The position numbers were made by a program, and so were the translations under genes. A stretch of 64,000 nucleotides of DNA from JAEDHM01 sp964368645 (GTDB taxonomy: Bacteria; Bacillota; Clostridia; Christensenellales; CAG-1252): the NCBI GenBank assembly GCA_964368645.1, contig CAYJBY010000008.1, forward strand, positions 47,251-111,250, read 5' to 3'. The notes under the pieces are model-generated. The model was not told where the DNA came from and made no database searches. It saw only the letters and a program-made list of their open reading frames with translations. Below are positions 34,545 to 42,649 of this stretch, one piece after another (position 1 is the stretch's first letter; each line of letters begins with the position of its first letter).

Positions 34545-34745
34545 CTATTTCCTGCCGACCAAATAATCCAGATCTTCATCGAAATAATCCGCTATCAGGC
34601 AAAGGTTTTCCAGCCCTATTTCCCGTTGACAGTGGACGTAACGATAAAGCGTCTGTTGCGGAATACCTATTTCACGAGCTACTTGGCTAATACTCCTCTC
34701 TCCGATAAGCTCGCTTAATCGCTTTGAAAAAATTTCCATTTTCAT
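34545..34745 (-). CDS. XRE-family transcriptional repressor
   Basis: A 66-residue protein that is essentially one helix-turn-helix domain: ISQVAREIGIPQQTLYRYV is the HTH, and GLENLCLIADYFDEDLDYLV the C-terminal helices. It faces the zinc-ribbon gene across 75 bases containing two copies of ACnCCAAACGGTGT. It probably represses its own and the neighbour's promoter; that is inferred from the layout. Two in-frame ATG codons (34745 and 34739) are possible and no clear ribosome site exists. Confidence 0.85.
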   Translation of the reverse strand: MKMEIFSKRLSELIGERSISQVAREIGIPQQTLYRYVHCQREIGLENLCLIADYFDEDLDYLVGRK

Positions 34746-34746
34746 A

Positions 34747-34802
34747 TTGACATTTTACGCCAAACGGTGTTATATTAAACTAAATTACACCAAACGGTGT
34801 TA
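34747..34802. promoter_or_regulatory. Divergent promoter region with two operators
   Basis: Plus-strand TTGACA 34747-34752, 18-base spacer, TATATT 34771-34776. The palindromic sequence ACGCCAAACGGTGT (34757-34770) fills the spacer, and ACACCAAACGGTGT (34787-34800) follows exactly 30 bases later near the ribosome site. The core is ACACC-AAAC-GGTGT, five bases each side. These are the likely sites of the XRE protein. Confidence 0.7.
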
Positions 34803-34820
34803 AGGGAGGAGGTTTTTTTG

Positions 34821-35876
34821 ATGAAGGCAGCACTATGTACTCAATGTGGCGCAAAAATTGAAGTTGATGAGACAAAAGAGTTTGGTTATTGTCCAAATTG
34901 CGGCACACAATACGTTGCGGAAAAAGTTTTAAGCAATTATTACAAAACCGTCAACGTCGGCTCCGTGAACGTATCGGTAAACAAATTAGAGGATTTAATT
35001 GACAATGAAAGCACCTTTGTAAATGTTTTCAAGGTTCCGAAAAAGTATTCGGAAAAAGAATTTTTACGTCAGGTTTTTTGGGAACTCGGTACGGACAAGG
35101 ATCTCCCCAAGGATATAATGAAACAGGTTACTTTCGGTCAAGTCCGAGAAAGCACGCGCGAAATCATTAAATGCTCCGCGTACGTAAAGTCCGATTATTC
35201 TGCATCAGTCGGTTATGACAGAAAGGAACAATACATAGAGCAAGTAAGAAAGTATGATTCTAACAATCACCCGTATTACGAAAATGTTACGAGAGAAAGA
35301 ACGGTAACTGATTGGAGACCTTTTAGCGGACACGCGGAAGGCGACGCCATAGGATACGGATATAATAATAACAAAACCGCAATTGAAGGCTTAAGCTTGT
35401 TCTCCGACCATAGATTAAAGGAAGTTATTTTAAGCTGTAAGGCTTCCGCCGTCGTGCAAGCAGAGCAAGTACCTGTGCATCCTGAAGGAGTAGCGCGTGC
35501 GAAGTCGGATTGTCGTATCGGTTTGGACTACCCCGGCGATCACGTTAGAGACAAGCACGTTAGCGATAACGTCACAGTAAATTCTTTAGAATGCTATATT
35601 GTCCCCTTTTATGAGGTAGAATACACCTACGAGGGCAAAAAATACAATGCCAACGGATTCGGCAGCGGTGCTGTTTTGCCGCTGGTTATAACCCCCAGCA
35701 TAAAAGATAAAAAGGAAGATTTGTCGCTATTGGCAGATGAGCAAACTAAGAAATTCAAGATCGCCGCACTTGCCTCTTGCTTACTATTACGGTTCGGCTA
35801 CTTAGTATTACGGTTCGGCTACTTAGATTCAGGAGGATATAGTTATGAAATATCAATGCACGTTGCTGGCGGTTAA
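34821..35876 (+). CDS. Zinc-ribbon protein of unknown function
   Basis: A 351-residue protein. The first 35 residues form a zinc ribbon (CTQCGAKIEVDE...YCPNCGTQYVAEK). The rest is a long beta-rich region (YKTVNVGSVNVSVNKLED and DYSASVGYDRKEQYIEQ). Relatives that I recall end in a membrane helix after a segment like KKFKIAALA; here that helix is cut short and replaced by a duplicated LRFGYL unit. ATG at 34821 is used because AAGGGAGGAGG precedes it; a GTG further up lies in the operator. The stop overlaps the VOC gene by 32 bases. Probably repressed by the divergent XRE protein. Confidence 0.7.
   Translation: MKAALCTQCGAKIEVDETKEFGYCPNCGTQYVAEKVLSNYYKTVNVGSVNVSVNKLEDLIDNESTFVNVFKVPKKYSEKEFLRQVFWELGTDKDLPKDIMKQVTFGQVRESTREIIKCSAYVKSDYSASVGYDRKEQYIEQVRKYDSNNHPYYENVTRERTVTDWRPFSGHAEGDAIGYGYNNNKTAIEGLSLFSDHRLKEVILSCKASAVVQAEQVPVHPEGVARAKSDCRIGLDYPGDHVRDKHVSDNVTVNSLECYIVPFYEVEYTYEGKKYNANGFGSGAVLPLVITPSIKDKKEDLSLLADEQTKKFKIAALASCLLLRFGYLVLRFGYLDSGGYSYEISMHVAGG
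35785..35826 (+). repeat. Tandem 21-bp duplication
   Basis: TATTACGGTTCGGCTACTTAG occurs twice without a gap (35785-35805 and 35806-35826), exact. It is in frame and adds seven codons to the zinc-ribbon gene just before its end. Confidence 0.9.
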
Positions 35877-36318
35877 GGACGTGGAAATATCGAAAAAGTT
35901 TTATGGGGAACTTTTTGACCAAAAGGTCGTTCTGGATTTAGGCTGGAACGTCACCTTTAACGGCGGCTTTGCCATACAGCAGAATTTCGGTTGGCTGACA
36001 GGCATTAAGGATGAGGACATTGTAGCAAAGTCCAACAATATGGAGCTGTATTTTGTGGTGGAGGACTTCGACGGGTTTGTCGGAAAGCTGAACGCTTTTC
36101 CCGATATTCGTTACGTTAATCGTCCTATGACTCACGAGTGGAAACAACGCGTCGTACGCATATACGATCCCGATTTTCATATTATCGAAATCGGCGAAAG
36201 TATGTCCGTTATCGCGCGGCGGTATCTCAGCGAGGGATATTCCGTTGAGGAAACCGCAAAAATTATTCAACACCCGATAGAATTTGTGGAGCGGTCAAAA
36301 ACCGAAATCGTGGAATAA
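35845..36318 (+). CDS. VOC (glyoxalase/bleomycin-resistance-like) protein
   Basis: A 157-residue protein of the vicinal oxygen chelate fold: VKDVEISKKFYGELFD at the start of the first module, ELYFVVEDFDGFVGKLN and VRIYDPDFHIIEIGES in the second, which holds the usual metal Glu. Some relatives bind antibiotics or isomerise sugars. After residue 120 about 35 residues (ARRYLSEGYSVEETAKIIQ) form a helical tail, common in clostridial members. AGGAGGATATAGTT precedes the ATG inside the upstream gene's end. Confidence 0.88.
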   Translation: MKYQCTLLAVKDVEISKKFYGELFDQKVVLDLGWNVTFNGGFAIQQNFGWLTGIKDEDIVAKSNNMELYFVVEDFDGFVGKLNAFPDIRYVNRPMTHEWKQRVVRIYDPDFHIIEIGESMSVIARRYLSEGYSVEETAKIIQHPIEFVERSKTEIVE

Positions 36319-36645
36319 CCGCACATATCCCCTGTTGTCAATCACGCAAGCCAAGCGATTATAATAGCCGTGGCTATCTTGGTTTCATTACCTATGCTTG
36401 GGCTGATTGCGCCCTAGAGCTAAAAAACATAGCGAAAATTGTTTTTTGCTATTGTATTTTACCCTATATAGGTGTTATCCTTAATAAGGACTATCATTAT
36501 TATCGGACATAATTATCGGTTATCACTGACTTGACGGACTTTATATTGTCTTTACGAAGGTAATTCTTGACTTTTCGGACTTTACAACTAACCGATAACT
36601 TCATAAAAGGGACAATCATTACGACGAAAAAACAGCGGAGGGGTT
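36319..36645. other. Spacer with small inverted repeats
   Basis: A 327-base region without a gene. It contains the inverted repeat AAACATAGCGAAAATTG...TTTTTTGCTAT and several drifted copies of GACTT/CGGACTTTA words. No strong promoter for the GPH gene could be fixed. Confidence 0.5.
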
Positions 36646-37938
36646 ATGAAAGAACCGACAACTACCGGGTTAAAGCTTACCAAAAGCACGCTGAAGGAAA
36701 AGATTTTCTACGGGTGCGGAGGCGCAGGCGGTAATTTTGTTTGGCAATTTGCAGCCGGATTTTTGAATTACTACTATACCGAAAGCGCAGGCATTGCCGC
36801 GGCAACGGTTGCCACGATGATGCTCGTATCCAGATTTTTGGACGGTTTCAGCGATATTTTAATGGGCGTGCTGATAGAAAAATGCCACTGCCGACTGGGT
36901 AAAGCCCGTACCTTTATAACGATTTTTGCTCTTCCGTTGTGCATTAGCTTGATTTTGTTAATGAGCGTCCCATCATCCCTTGGCACCGCAGGCAAAACCG
37001 TTTATATGTACTTTACTTACATATTTATGACGGTTATATGCTACACCGCCGTCAACCTTTCCTATCACGCGATGGTTCCTATGATTTCCGCGGACGAAAG
37101 CGACCGCAATATGATAAGCATTGTCCGCAATATTATATCCTGCGCGGCGATAGGTCTGGTCAATATAATCACCACTCGTCTTCTTAATCTTTTCGGCGGC
37201 AGTTCCGATCAAAGGTCTTGGACTATAGTTGCGGTTATCTATGCGATTTGCGGCTCTATCTGTCTGGCTCTTTGCATAATCAACGTGAAAGAAAAACCCG
37301 AGCTGACGCAGACGCAACAGTCATCTGCTCAAAAGGTTCCGCTGAAGCTGTCGCTAAAAGCAACCGCGACTAACAGGTTCTTTTATATATCGATGCTGAT
37401 TTTTGTACTCCACTATATGACGGTGGGCTTTCAGGGAATGGGCATCTACTACGCCAACAGTATATTGGGCAACGAGGACTTTTACGGTTGGGTAACTATT
37501 GTCTCGGCTGTGCCGAGTGTGGCAGGCATATTGATTGTGCCGCCGCTGTTTAAGCGGTTCGGCAAACGGCTATCGGTAATAATGGGTATGGGAGTATCCA
37601 CCGCCGCCTGCCTTTTAACCCTTATCCGCCCCGAAAATCTGTATTTGTATTTGGCGATGCAGGCTATCAAAACCTTCGGAACCATACCTCTCGTCACCGC
37701 TATGTTCACCTATGCCGCGGATATAGTTGATATAGGCGACTGGAAAACAGGTATCCGCGCAGAGGGCTTTGCCTTTACCGCCAACAGTTTCGGAATGAAA
37801 ATAGGCACCGGCATCGGTGCCGCGGCGGTAGGTTGGATGTTGGATTTAGGCGGTTACGTTGCCGCGTCACCCACCCAAACTCAAGCCGCGTCAAACGCTA
37901 TTATCAATACTAATATCACCCTTCCTGCGATATGCTAA
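36646..37938 (+). CDS. GPH-family sugar:cation symporter, C-terminus cut by an in-frame stop
   Basis: A 430-residue MFS-fold transporter of the glycoside-pentoside-hexuronide:cation symporter type. It shows KEKIFYGCGGAGGNFVWQF at the start, then LVSRFLDGFSDILMGVLIEK, typical of this group, then 10-11 visible membrane helices. The reading frame meets TAA at 37936 inside the last helix. Beyond it the same frame continues without interruption for 48 codons and looks like the missing end. GGAGGGG precedes the ATG. The substrate is probably a glycoside or uronide; the adjacent serine hydrolase is coupled to it. Confidence 0.85.
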   Translation: MKEPTTTGLKLTKSTLKEKIFYGCGGAGGNFVWQFAAGFLNYYYTESAGIAAATVATMMLVSRFLDGFSDILMGVLIEKCHCRLGKARTFITIFALPLCISLILLMSVPSSLGTAGKTVYMYFTYIFMTVICYTAVNLSYHAMVPMISADESDRNMISIVRNIISCAAIGLVNIITTRLLNLFGGSSDQRSWTIVAVIYAICGSICLALCIINVKEKPELTQTQQSSAQKVPLKLSLKATATNRFFYISMLIFVLHYMTVGFQGMGIYYANSILGNEDFYGWVTIVSAVPSVAGILIVPPLFKRFGKRLSVIMGMGVSTAACLLTLIRPENLYLYLAMQAIKTFGTIPLVTAMFTYAADIVDIGDWKTGIRAEGFAFTANSFGMKIGTGIGAAAVGWMLDLGGYVAASPTQTQAASNAIINTNITLPAIC

Positions 37939-38085
37939 GCTTTGATACTGGTATTGCTTTTGTTCTGGAATATGGACAAAAAGTATCCGCATCTTAAGGA
38001 GGATTTGCAGCAACGGAGAGAACAGGCGAACACCGCCGCCGTTGAGGGCGATATACCCGTATTGCAGGAGGAGCCGTCAGTATGA
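37939..38085 (+). pseudogene. C-terminal remainder of the GPH symporter after the stop codon
   Basis: Read in the same frame directly after the TAA, this gives ALILVLLLFWNMDKKYPHL and a charged tail ending EEPSV. This is the usual end of GPH transporters (last helix, then fy.LdKkYpxixxDL). Its stop TGA at 38083 overlaps the next ATG as ATGA, as expected for an originally coupled pair. So a single codon change explains the break. Confidence 0.8.
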
Positions 38086-39677
38086 TTAAGGAAGAACTTA
38101 CAACACTATCAAGAGCAAGCTGTCCGGAGCAAGTCGGAATATCCTCACGTGCAGTGGTCGCACTGCTGAAGGAGCTGGAAACCGTCGGCTACGAGTATCA
38201 CAGCTTTATGGCGTTATACAAGGGCGTGGTTGCGGCTGAATGTTACCGCTACCCCTTCTCCGCCACCGAGACTCATTGTATGTACTCGATCAGTAAGCAC
38301 GTAACCGCCACGGCACTCGGATTTGCCGTCAGCGAGGGAAAAATATCGCTCGATACGAAAATTTGCGAGATTTTCCCAGACAAAATGCCGAAAAAGGATC
38401 CTCTTTTCAAGGAAACCACTATCAGGCACCTAGTGACGATGACGGCAGGCAAAAACCCCTCAGCCTTAACGGACAAAAGAAAACCGAACTGGTTTGAGCA
38501 GTTAAGCGAATGTCGGCGCGTATCCGCACCCGGAGAACAATTCAAGTACGTCAACGAATGCGCTTACGTCCTAAGCGCGTGCCTTAAAAAAGTTTTGGGC
38601 GAGGGAATAAACGACTATCTTACCCCAAGGCTATGGGAGCCTTTGGGAATCGAAAAACCGTTTTGGGAAACGGACAGCCGCGGCGTAGAGGCAGGCGGTT
38701 GGGGAATACAGCTGAAAACGGAAGACCTTGCCAAGCTCTCCCTGTGTTACTATAACGGCGGCGTGCTTTTCGGACGGCAGATACTTCCGTCGGAGTGGGC
38801 GAAACAGGCTACTGCGTATCAATCAGTGGTTAGTTCGGGAGAGGACGTTAATACCGCAAAGGGCTACGGCTACAGCTTTTGGCGTTACACCGACACTTTA
38901 TGGCATTTTGAAGGAATGTACGGACAGGAAGCACATGTTTTTGAGGATCTGGGCTTGATATTGGTAGTAACCAGCGGAGATTTTGCGCCGAAACGCAAAA
39001 ACGAGTACTTCCGCAAGTACGCCAAACAAATGATAATCGACGCGGACGAGAAGGCAACGCCGTCCGCCGAATATACCGACTTTATCGGCTCAAGAGCTTT
39101 GGACGTCTATCCGAAAAGCGAAATCAGATCTCCGCTTGAGAAGACGATTGAAGGGAAAACGTGGAGACTGAAAAAACACCCCTTGCTTAACGCTATAGGC
39201 TTGCCGTTAAGCGTGCTGGCTCCTGCAACGGTCTTTATGTCAAAAAACAGAGCAGGAAACATAAACGACGTACAATTTTGCTTCAGCGAACAGGGCTGTA
39301 CGTTCTCTTGGTCGGAAAAAGAGGAGCGCAATACCGTACTTTGCAATATGAACGGCGGCTATTATAAGTCGAAAATGCGTCTTGCGGATATAGAGCTTAC
39401 CGCCTACTCTGCGGCGCGCTGGCTTGACTCCGAAACACTGGAAATCTCAATCCGCCCGATGCAAACCATTGCAAAAAGAGTGCTGACCTTTAGGTTCGCC
39501 GATAATCGTCTTACTATGAGCGTTAAACTGTCGCCGCCCGTGCGGTGCGTGCTGGAATCCGTCGCTTACGACGTTATGAAAGGCATACGCCCTAAGGCGT
39601 TGCAAAAAGCATTAATAAACGTATTTTTGGGCTTCGACAGATATTTAGAGCCGAAAACCAAGGGCAAAAAGCTGTAA
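38082..39677 (+). CDS. Serine hydrolase (class C beta-lactamase-like)
   Basis: A 531-residue esterase/beta-lactamase-fold protein. The S-x-x-K nucleophile motif is SISK in THCMYSISKHVTATALG; Y-x-N is in FKYVNECAYVLSACL; a later segment SFWRYTDTLWHFEGMYGQE takes the place of the H/K-T-G block. No signal peptide is seen, so it should be cytoplasmic. The C-terminal 170 residues are a beta-rich extra domain. Such enzymes cleave esters, D-amino-acid peptides or lactams. Start overlaps the symporter reading frame as ATGA. Confidence 0.88.
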   Translation: MIKEELTTLSRASCPEQVGISSRAVVALLKELETVGYEYHSFMALYKGVVAAECYRYPFSATETHCMYSISKHVTATALGFAVSEGKISLDTKICEIFPDKMPKKDPLFKETTIRHLVTMTAGKNPSALTDKRKPNWFEQLSECRRVSAPGEQFKYVNECAYVLSACLKKVLGEGINDYLTPRLWEPLGIEKPFWETDSRGVEAGGWGIQLKTEDLAKLSLCYYNGGVLFGRQILPSEWAKQATAYQSVVSSGEDVNTAKGYGYSFWRYTDTLWHFEGMYGQEAHVFEDLGLILVVTSGDFAPKRKNEYFRKYAKQMIIDADEKATPSAEYTDFIGSRALDVYPKSEIRSPLEKTIEGKTWRLKKHPLLNAIGLPLSVLAPATVFMSKNRAGNINDVQFCFSEQGCTFSWSEKEERNTVLCNMNGGYYKSKMRLADIELTAYSAARWLDSETLEISIRPMQTIAKRVLTFRFADNRLTMSVKLSPPVRCVLESVAYDVMKGIRPKALQKALINVFLGFDRYLEPKTKGKKL

Positions 39678-39679
39678 TT

Positions 39680-40813
39680 TTACCACTTATTTTCCACGTA
39701 CTCGCAGAAAGCGTACATATCCTTGACCGTAAGAACAGTACCGTCGTCAAGGGTAACTTTTCCGTTCCAAAGTCCGTGCGCCTGATGGCAAATCACCCTT
39801 ACCGCATTGACGATATTAAGGTCGGAAAAATGATCGTAAAAGGGGTGCATTGTCATTTCAAACCGTCCGTCCTGTGAGGTTATCACCCAATCCTGCATAT
39901 ACTTATCCGGCTTAGGAAAGGTCTTGACGTCCACCGCGCCGATTTTGTGAGCCTTGCCGTCGTAAAACAGACAGGTTTCCGTCGCCTTGGACTCGTTGCC
40001 GATACCCCAAGTAATTTCAAAGCCGAAGGTGTGCTTAACTCCCTTGTCATCGTAAAGGTAGGTCGAACCGTTGCCCCAGTACCAGTTGATACGGCGCGGT
40101 GCGCATACCCTGCCCCAGTCCATACAGCAGAAGGTGTTGTCCTTTGAAAAAGTCCAAACCTCGTCGCCGTACTTGAATACACCCTCGCAGGGCATACAGT
40201 TTTGCTTGGTGGTCATAAAAAACCGCGTAGGCTGACCGTCAAAGGGAAGTACGGTGGTGATATTCTCGTGTCCTTCGGGAATATCCATTACAAAACGGCA
40301 CTCTAGGGGTTTGCCCTTATAGGTGGTTTTGTACTCCACGGTGCGGCTATTTTCCGTTGTATCGAACAAGCAATCTGCCGCGGCACCCAACCCCGTAATG
40401 TGGAAAGCTGTGCGGTTAGGTCTGTCGCCCACCTTAGGCAAAACGTATTTATTACGTCCGCCGACAAAGGTTGTGGTTGCGCCGACAAGCATACCCTTAA
40501 GATATTTTTTGGACTCGTCCGCGTGCCGCAGGTCGTTAAGACAGATAGACGCGTACCCTGCAACCGATACGTTGGCAAAGCTGAGTAAGACCTGAAGCTC
40601 GCCGTTGGAAATCAAATAATATTCCCACTCCTTATTGCGAAGAGCAGGCTTAACCTTGGTGCGGTCGTAGTCGAAAACCATACGTCTTGCCCAACCTGCC
40701 GCCAGCAAGTTGCCCTTGTCGTCCAGTAGAGGAGTTTTTTCGGTGTATTCCCGTTGCTCGCTTACAAAATTACCGTCTAAAAAGGAGCGGTATGGTTTCT
40801 TCTCGTCCTGCAT
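39680..40813 (-). CDS. DUF2804 family protein
   Basis: A 377-residue cytoplasmic protein of the DUF2804 type, a lipocalin-like beta barrel family without known function. Recognisable are GWARRMVFDYDR, EWEYYLISNG, CCMDWGRVCAPRRINWYWGNG and WNGKVTLDDGT. The starting ATG at 40813 lies seven bases after GGAGG; the one at 40816 is too close to it. The gene converges with the serine hydrolase, only two bases apart, and is divergent from the MFS gene. Confidence 0.8.
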   Translation of the reverse strand: MQDEKKPYRSFLDGNFVSEQREYTEKTPLLDDKGNLLAAGWARRMVFDYDRTKVKPALRNKEWEYYLISNGELQVLLSFANVSVAGYASICLNDLRHADESKKYLKGMLVGATTTFVGGRNKYVLPKVGDRPNRTAFHITGLGAAADCLFDTTENSRTVEYKTTYKGKPLECRFVMDIPEGHENITTVLPFDGQPTRFFMTTKQNCMPCEGVFKYGDEVWTFSKDNTFCCMDWGRVCAPRRINWYWGNGSTYLYDDKGVKHTFGFEITWGIGNESKATETCLFYDGKAHKIGAVDVKTFPKPDKYMQDWVITSQDGRFEMTMHPFYDHFSDLNIVNAVRVICHQAHGLWNGKVTLDDGTVLTVKDMYAFCEYVENKW

Positions 40814-40903
40814 CATAAGTCCTCCGTCTTTTTTTCTTATTATAATCCATATCCGCACAATAAGCAACGGGGATTTTTTGTGGCAATTCCAATAACTGCC
40901 GTA

Positions 40904-40932
40904 TTGCAACGCCTTATTACTTGTGATATACT
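40904..40932 (+). promoter_or_regulatory. Promoter of the MFS transporter gene
   Basis: TTGCAA 40904-40909, 17-base spacer, TATACT 40927-40932, 29 bases before the ATG. Confidence 0.7.
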
Positions 40933-40961
40933 TGTAGTATATCGACTTATGCGGAGGACAA

Positions 40962-42458
40962 ATGGATAAAGCTGCCAAATTAAGCAAACGCTCTGTTTCG
41001 ACCATCATTATTTACGGTATGGTCGGGCATATTGCCTGGTGCATCGAAAACGCATTTTTGAATTTGTACGTTTACCGTACCATAACCACCAACCTCAGCG
41101 TAGTATCGGCAATGGTTGCGGCAAGCGCGGTTATCGCCACCTTCGCCACAATTGTTATGGGTTGGGTGTCCGACAGAGTCGGCAAGCGTAAGCCCTTTAT
41201 GACCTACGGCTATATGCTGTGGGGCGTTTCCGTTATGCTTTTTGCGGTGTTTTCCATCAAAAATATGCAGTCCGCTTTCGGCGTTGACAGAGATAAAGCC
41301 ATAATCCTTGCCTGCGTCGGTATGGTCTTTTTGGATTGCCTTATGTCCTTTATCGGCTCAACCGCCAACGACGCCGCTTTTCACGCTTGGGTAACGGACA
41401 ACACCAACAAGTTTAACAGAGGTAAAACCGAAGCCCTCATTACAGTGCTTGCGGTGCTTGCCACCGTTATTACCACCGTTCCTTTCGAGATGACGGGCGT
41501 AACCACCAACAAATATTTCGACGCGGCGGGCAACGCGGTGAAAAGCGCGGTTGAGGGCGGCACAACGGTTATGGGCAACTGGACGCTGTTCTACTGCGTT
41601 CTGGGCGGCGTAACGATATTGGCAGGTATTATCGGACTGTTTTTAATTAAGGATAATCCCTCGCTGAAACCCCAGAAAAGTATGCCGTTCAAGGAGCTTT
41701 TTTACGGGTTCCGCCCCTCTGTGGTTAAGAAAAACAAGTACCTTTACTTGGTTTTTGCCACCTTGGCTATTTCCTATATTGCCAACAACTGTTTCTCCAA
41801 CTATCTGCTGATTTATCTCCAAAACACCTTGAAATGCGACGAGTACGTCACTTTCCTCGGTCTTGGGTATCTTCTTCCCTACGCGATTATCTACGGTTCA
41901 AGCGCGATTCTCGGCATTATTATCGGCGTTGTGGTTGACAAAAAAACGAAAAAAGCCACTCTCATTATCCCCGGCGCGGCTCTTTCCTGCGTGGGCGCGG
42001 TGCTTATGTACGTTTTCAGTCCCAACTTCTTTGAGATTGGTATGACTACCCTCGTGCTGTTCTGCGTGGGCGCGTTTATCCAGTCTATGGGCGCGACTAT
42101 GGTTGCCGTAGTATGTCTTACGACTATTCGTAACCTTACGCCTCCGGATAAGGTCGGCAGATTCCTAGGGGTGAAAATGGTCTTCGCGGTTATGCTCCCT
42201 ATGTGTATCGGCAGCGTTGTATCGGGTATCGTCTCCAGCAGTGACAAATATATATCCGGCTTTGACGAGTTCGGTCACGCGGTTTATACCTGCCCTCCCG
42301 TTATCTTCCTTTTAACCGCAGGTATCGTGCTTTTTGCCATATTGACCGCAATCCCCTTGGTGAAAGCCCCCAACGGTGCGTTAGTAACCCCTGCCGAGGG
42401 CGTTCCCACAGCGGAAGTACATCAGGTGGAGGAAACAGCGGAACTGAAGGACGCATAA
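40962..42458 (+). CDS. MFS transporter (sugar-cation type)
   Basis: A 498-residue protein with 12 hydrophobic segments. The conserved MFS loop 2-3 motif appears as GWVSDRVGKRKPFM, and a matching VVDKKTKKATL after helix 8. An extra-long hydrophilic stretch lies between helices 5 and 6 (NKYFDAAGNAVKSAVEGGTT). The fold and loops are closest to GPH/SLC45-like sugar carriers. The substrate is unknown. GCGGAGGACAA precedes the ATG. Confidence 0.88.
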   Translation: MDKAAKLSKRSVSTIIIYGMVGHIAWCIENAFLNLYVYRTITTNLSVVSAMVAASAVIATFATIVMGWVSDRVGKRKPFMTYGYMLWGVSVMLFAVFSIKNMQSAFGVDRDKAIILACVGMVFLDCLMSFIGSTANDAAFHAWVTDNTNKFNRGKTEALITVLAVLATVITTVPFEMTGVTTNKYFDAAGNAVKSAVEGGTTVMGNWTLFYCVLGGVTILAGIIGLFLIKDNPSLKPQKSMPFKELFYGFRPSVVKKNKYLYLVFATLAISYIANNCFSNYLLIYLQNTLKCDEYVTFLGLGYLLPYAIIYGSSAILGIIIGVVVDKKTKKATLIIPGAALSCVGAVLMYVFSPNFFEIGMTTLVLFCVGAFIQSMGATMVAVVCLTTIRNLTPPDKVGRFLGVKMVFAVMLPMCIGSVVSGIVSSSDKYISGFDEFGHAVYTCPPVIFLLTAGIVLFAILTAIPLVKAPNGALVTPAEGVPTAEVHQVEETAELKDA

Positions 42459-42540
42459 ACGCCGCTCTTCAGCCCGTTAGGAATAACTGTCTATCACCGC
42501 AAGGTTTTTTCGATTTTCGCCGCCGAAAGGCGCATAATTA

Positions 42541-42567
42541 ACGTCCGTTTTTACGGACGTTTTTTTG
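42541..42567 (+). terminator. Intrinsic terminator
   Basis: ACGTCCGT, loop TTTT, ACGGACGT, then seven T. It closes the MFS transcript. Confidence 0.9.
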
Positions 42568-42649
42568 TAAGATTTTTGTAAGATTTTTGTCATTACCCTG
42601 CAAGAATTCTTTTTTATAATGTAGCCGTAACCTTAAAGGAGGACGGATA

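Noticed and set aside
32812..36318. Integrated mobile element
   Set aside because: The stretch looks accessory and contains a gene stub, but no integrase, transposase, flanking repeats or attachment site was found.
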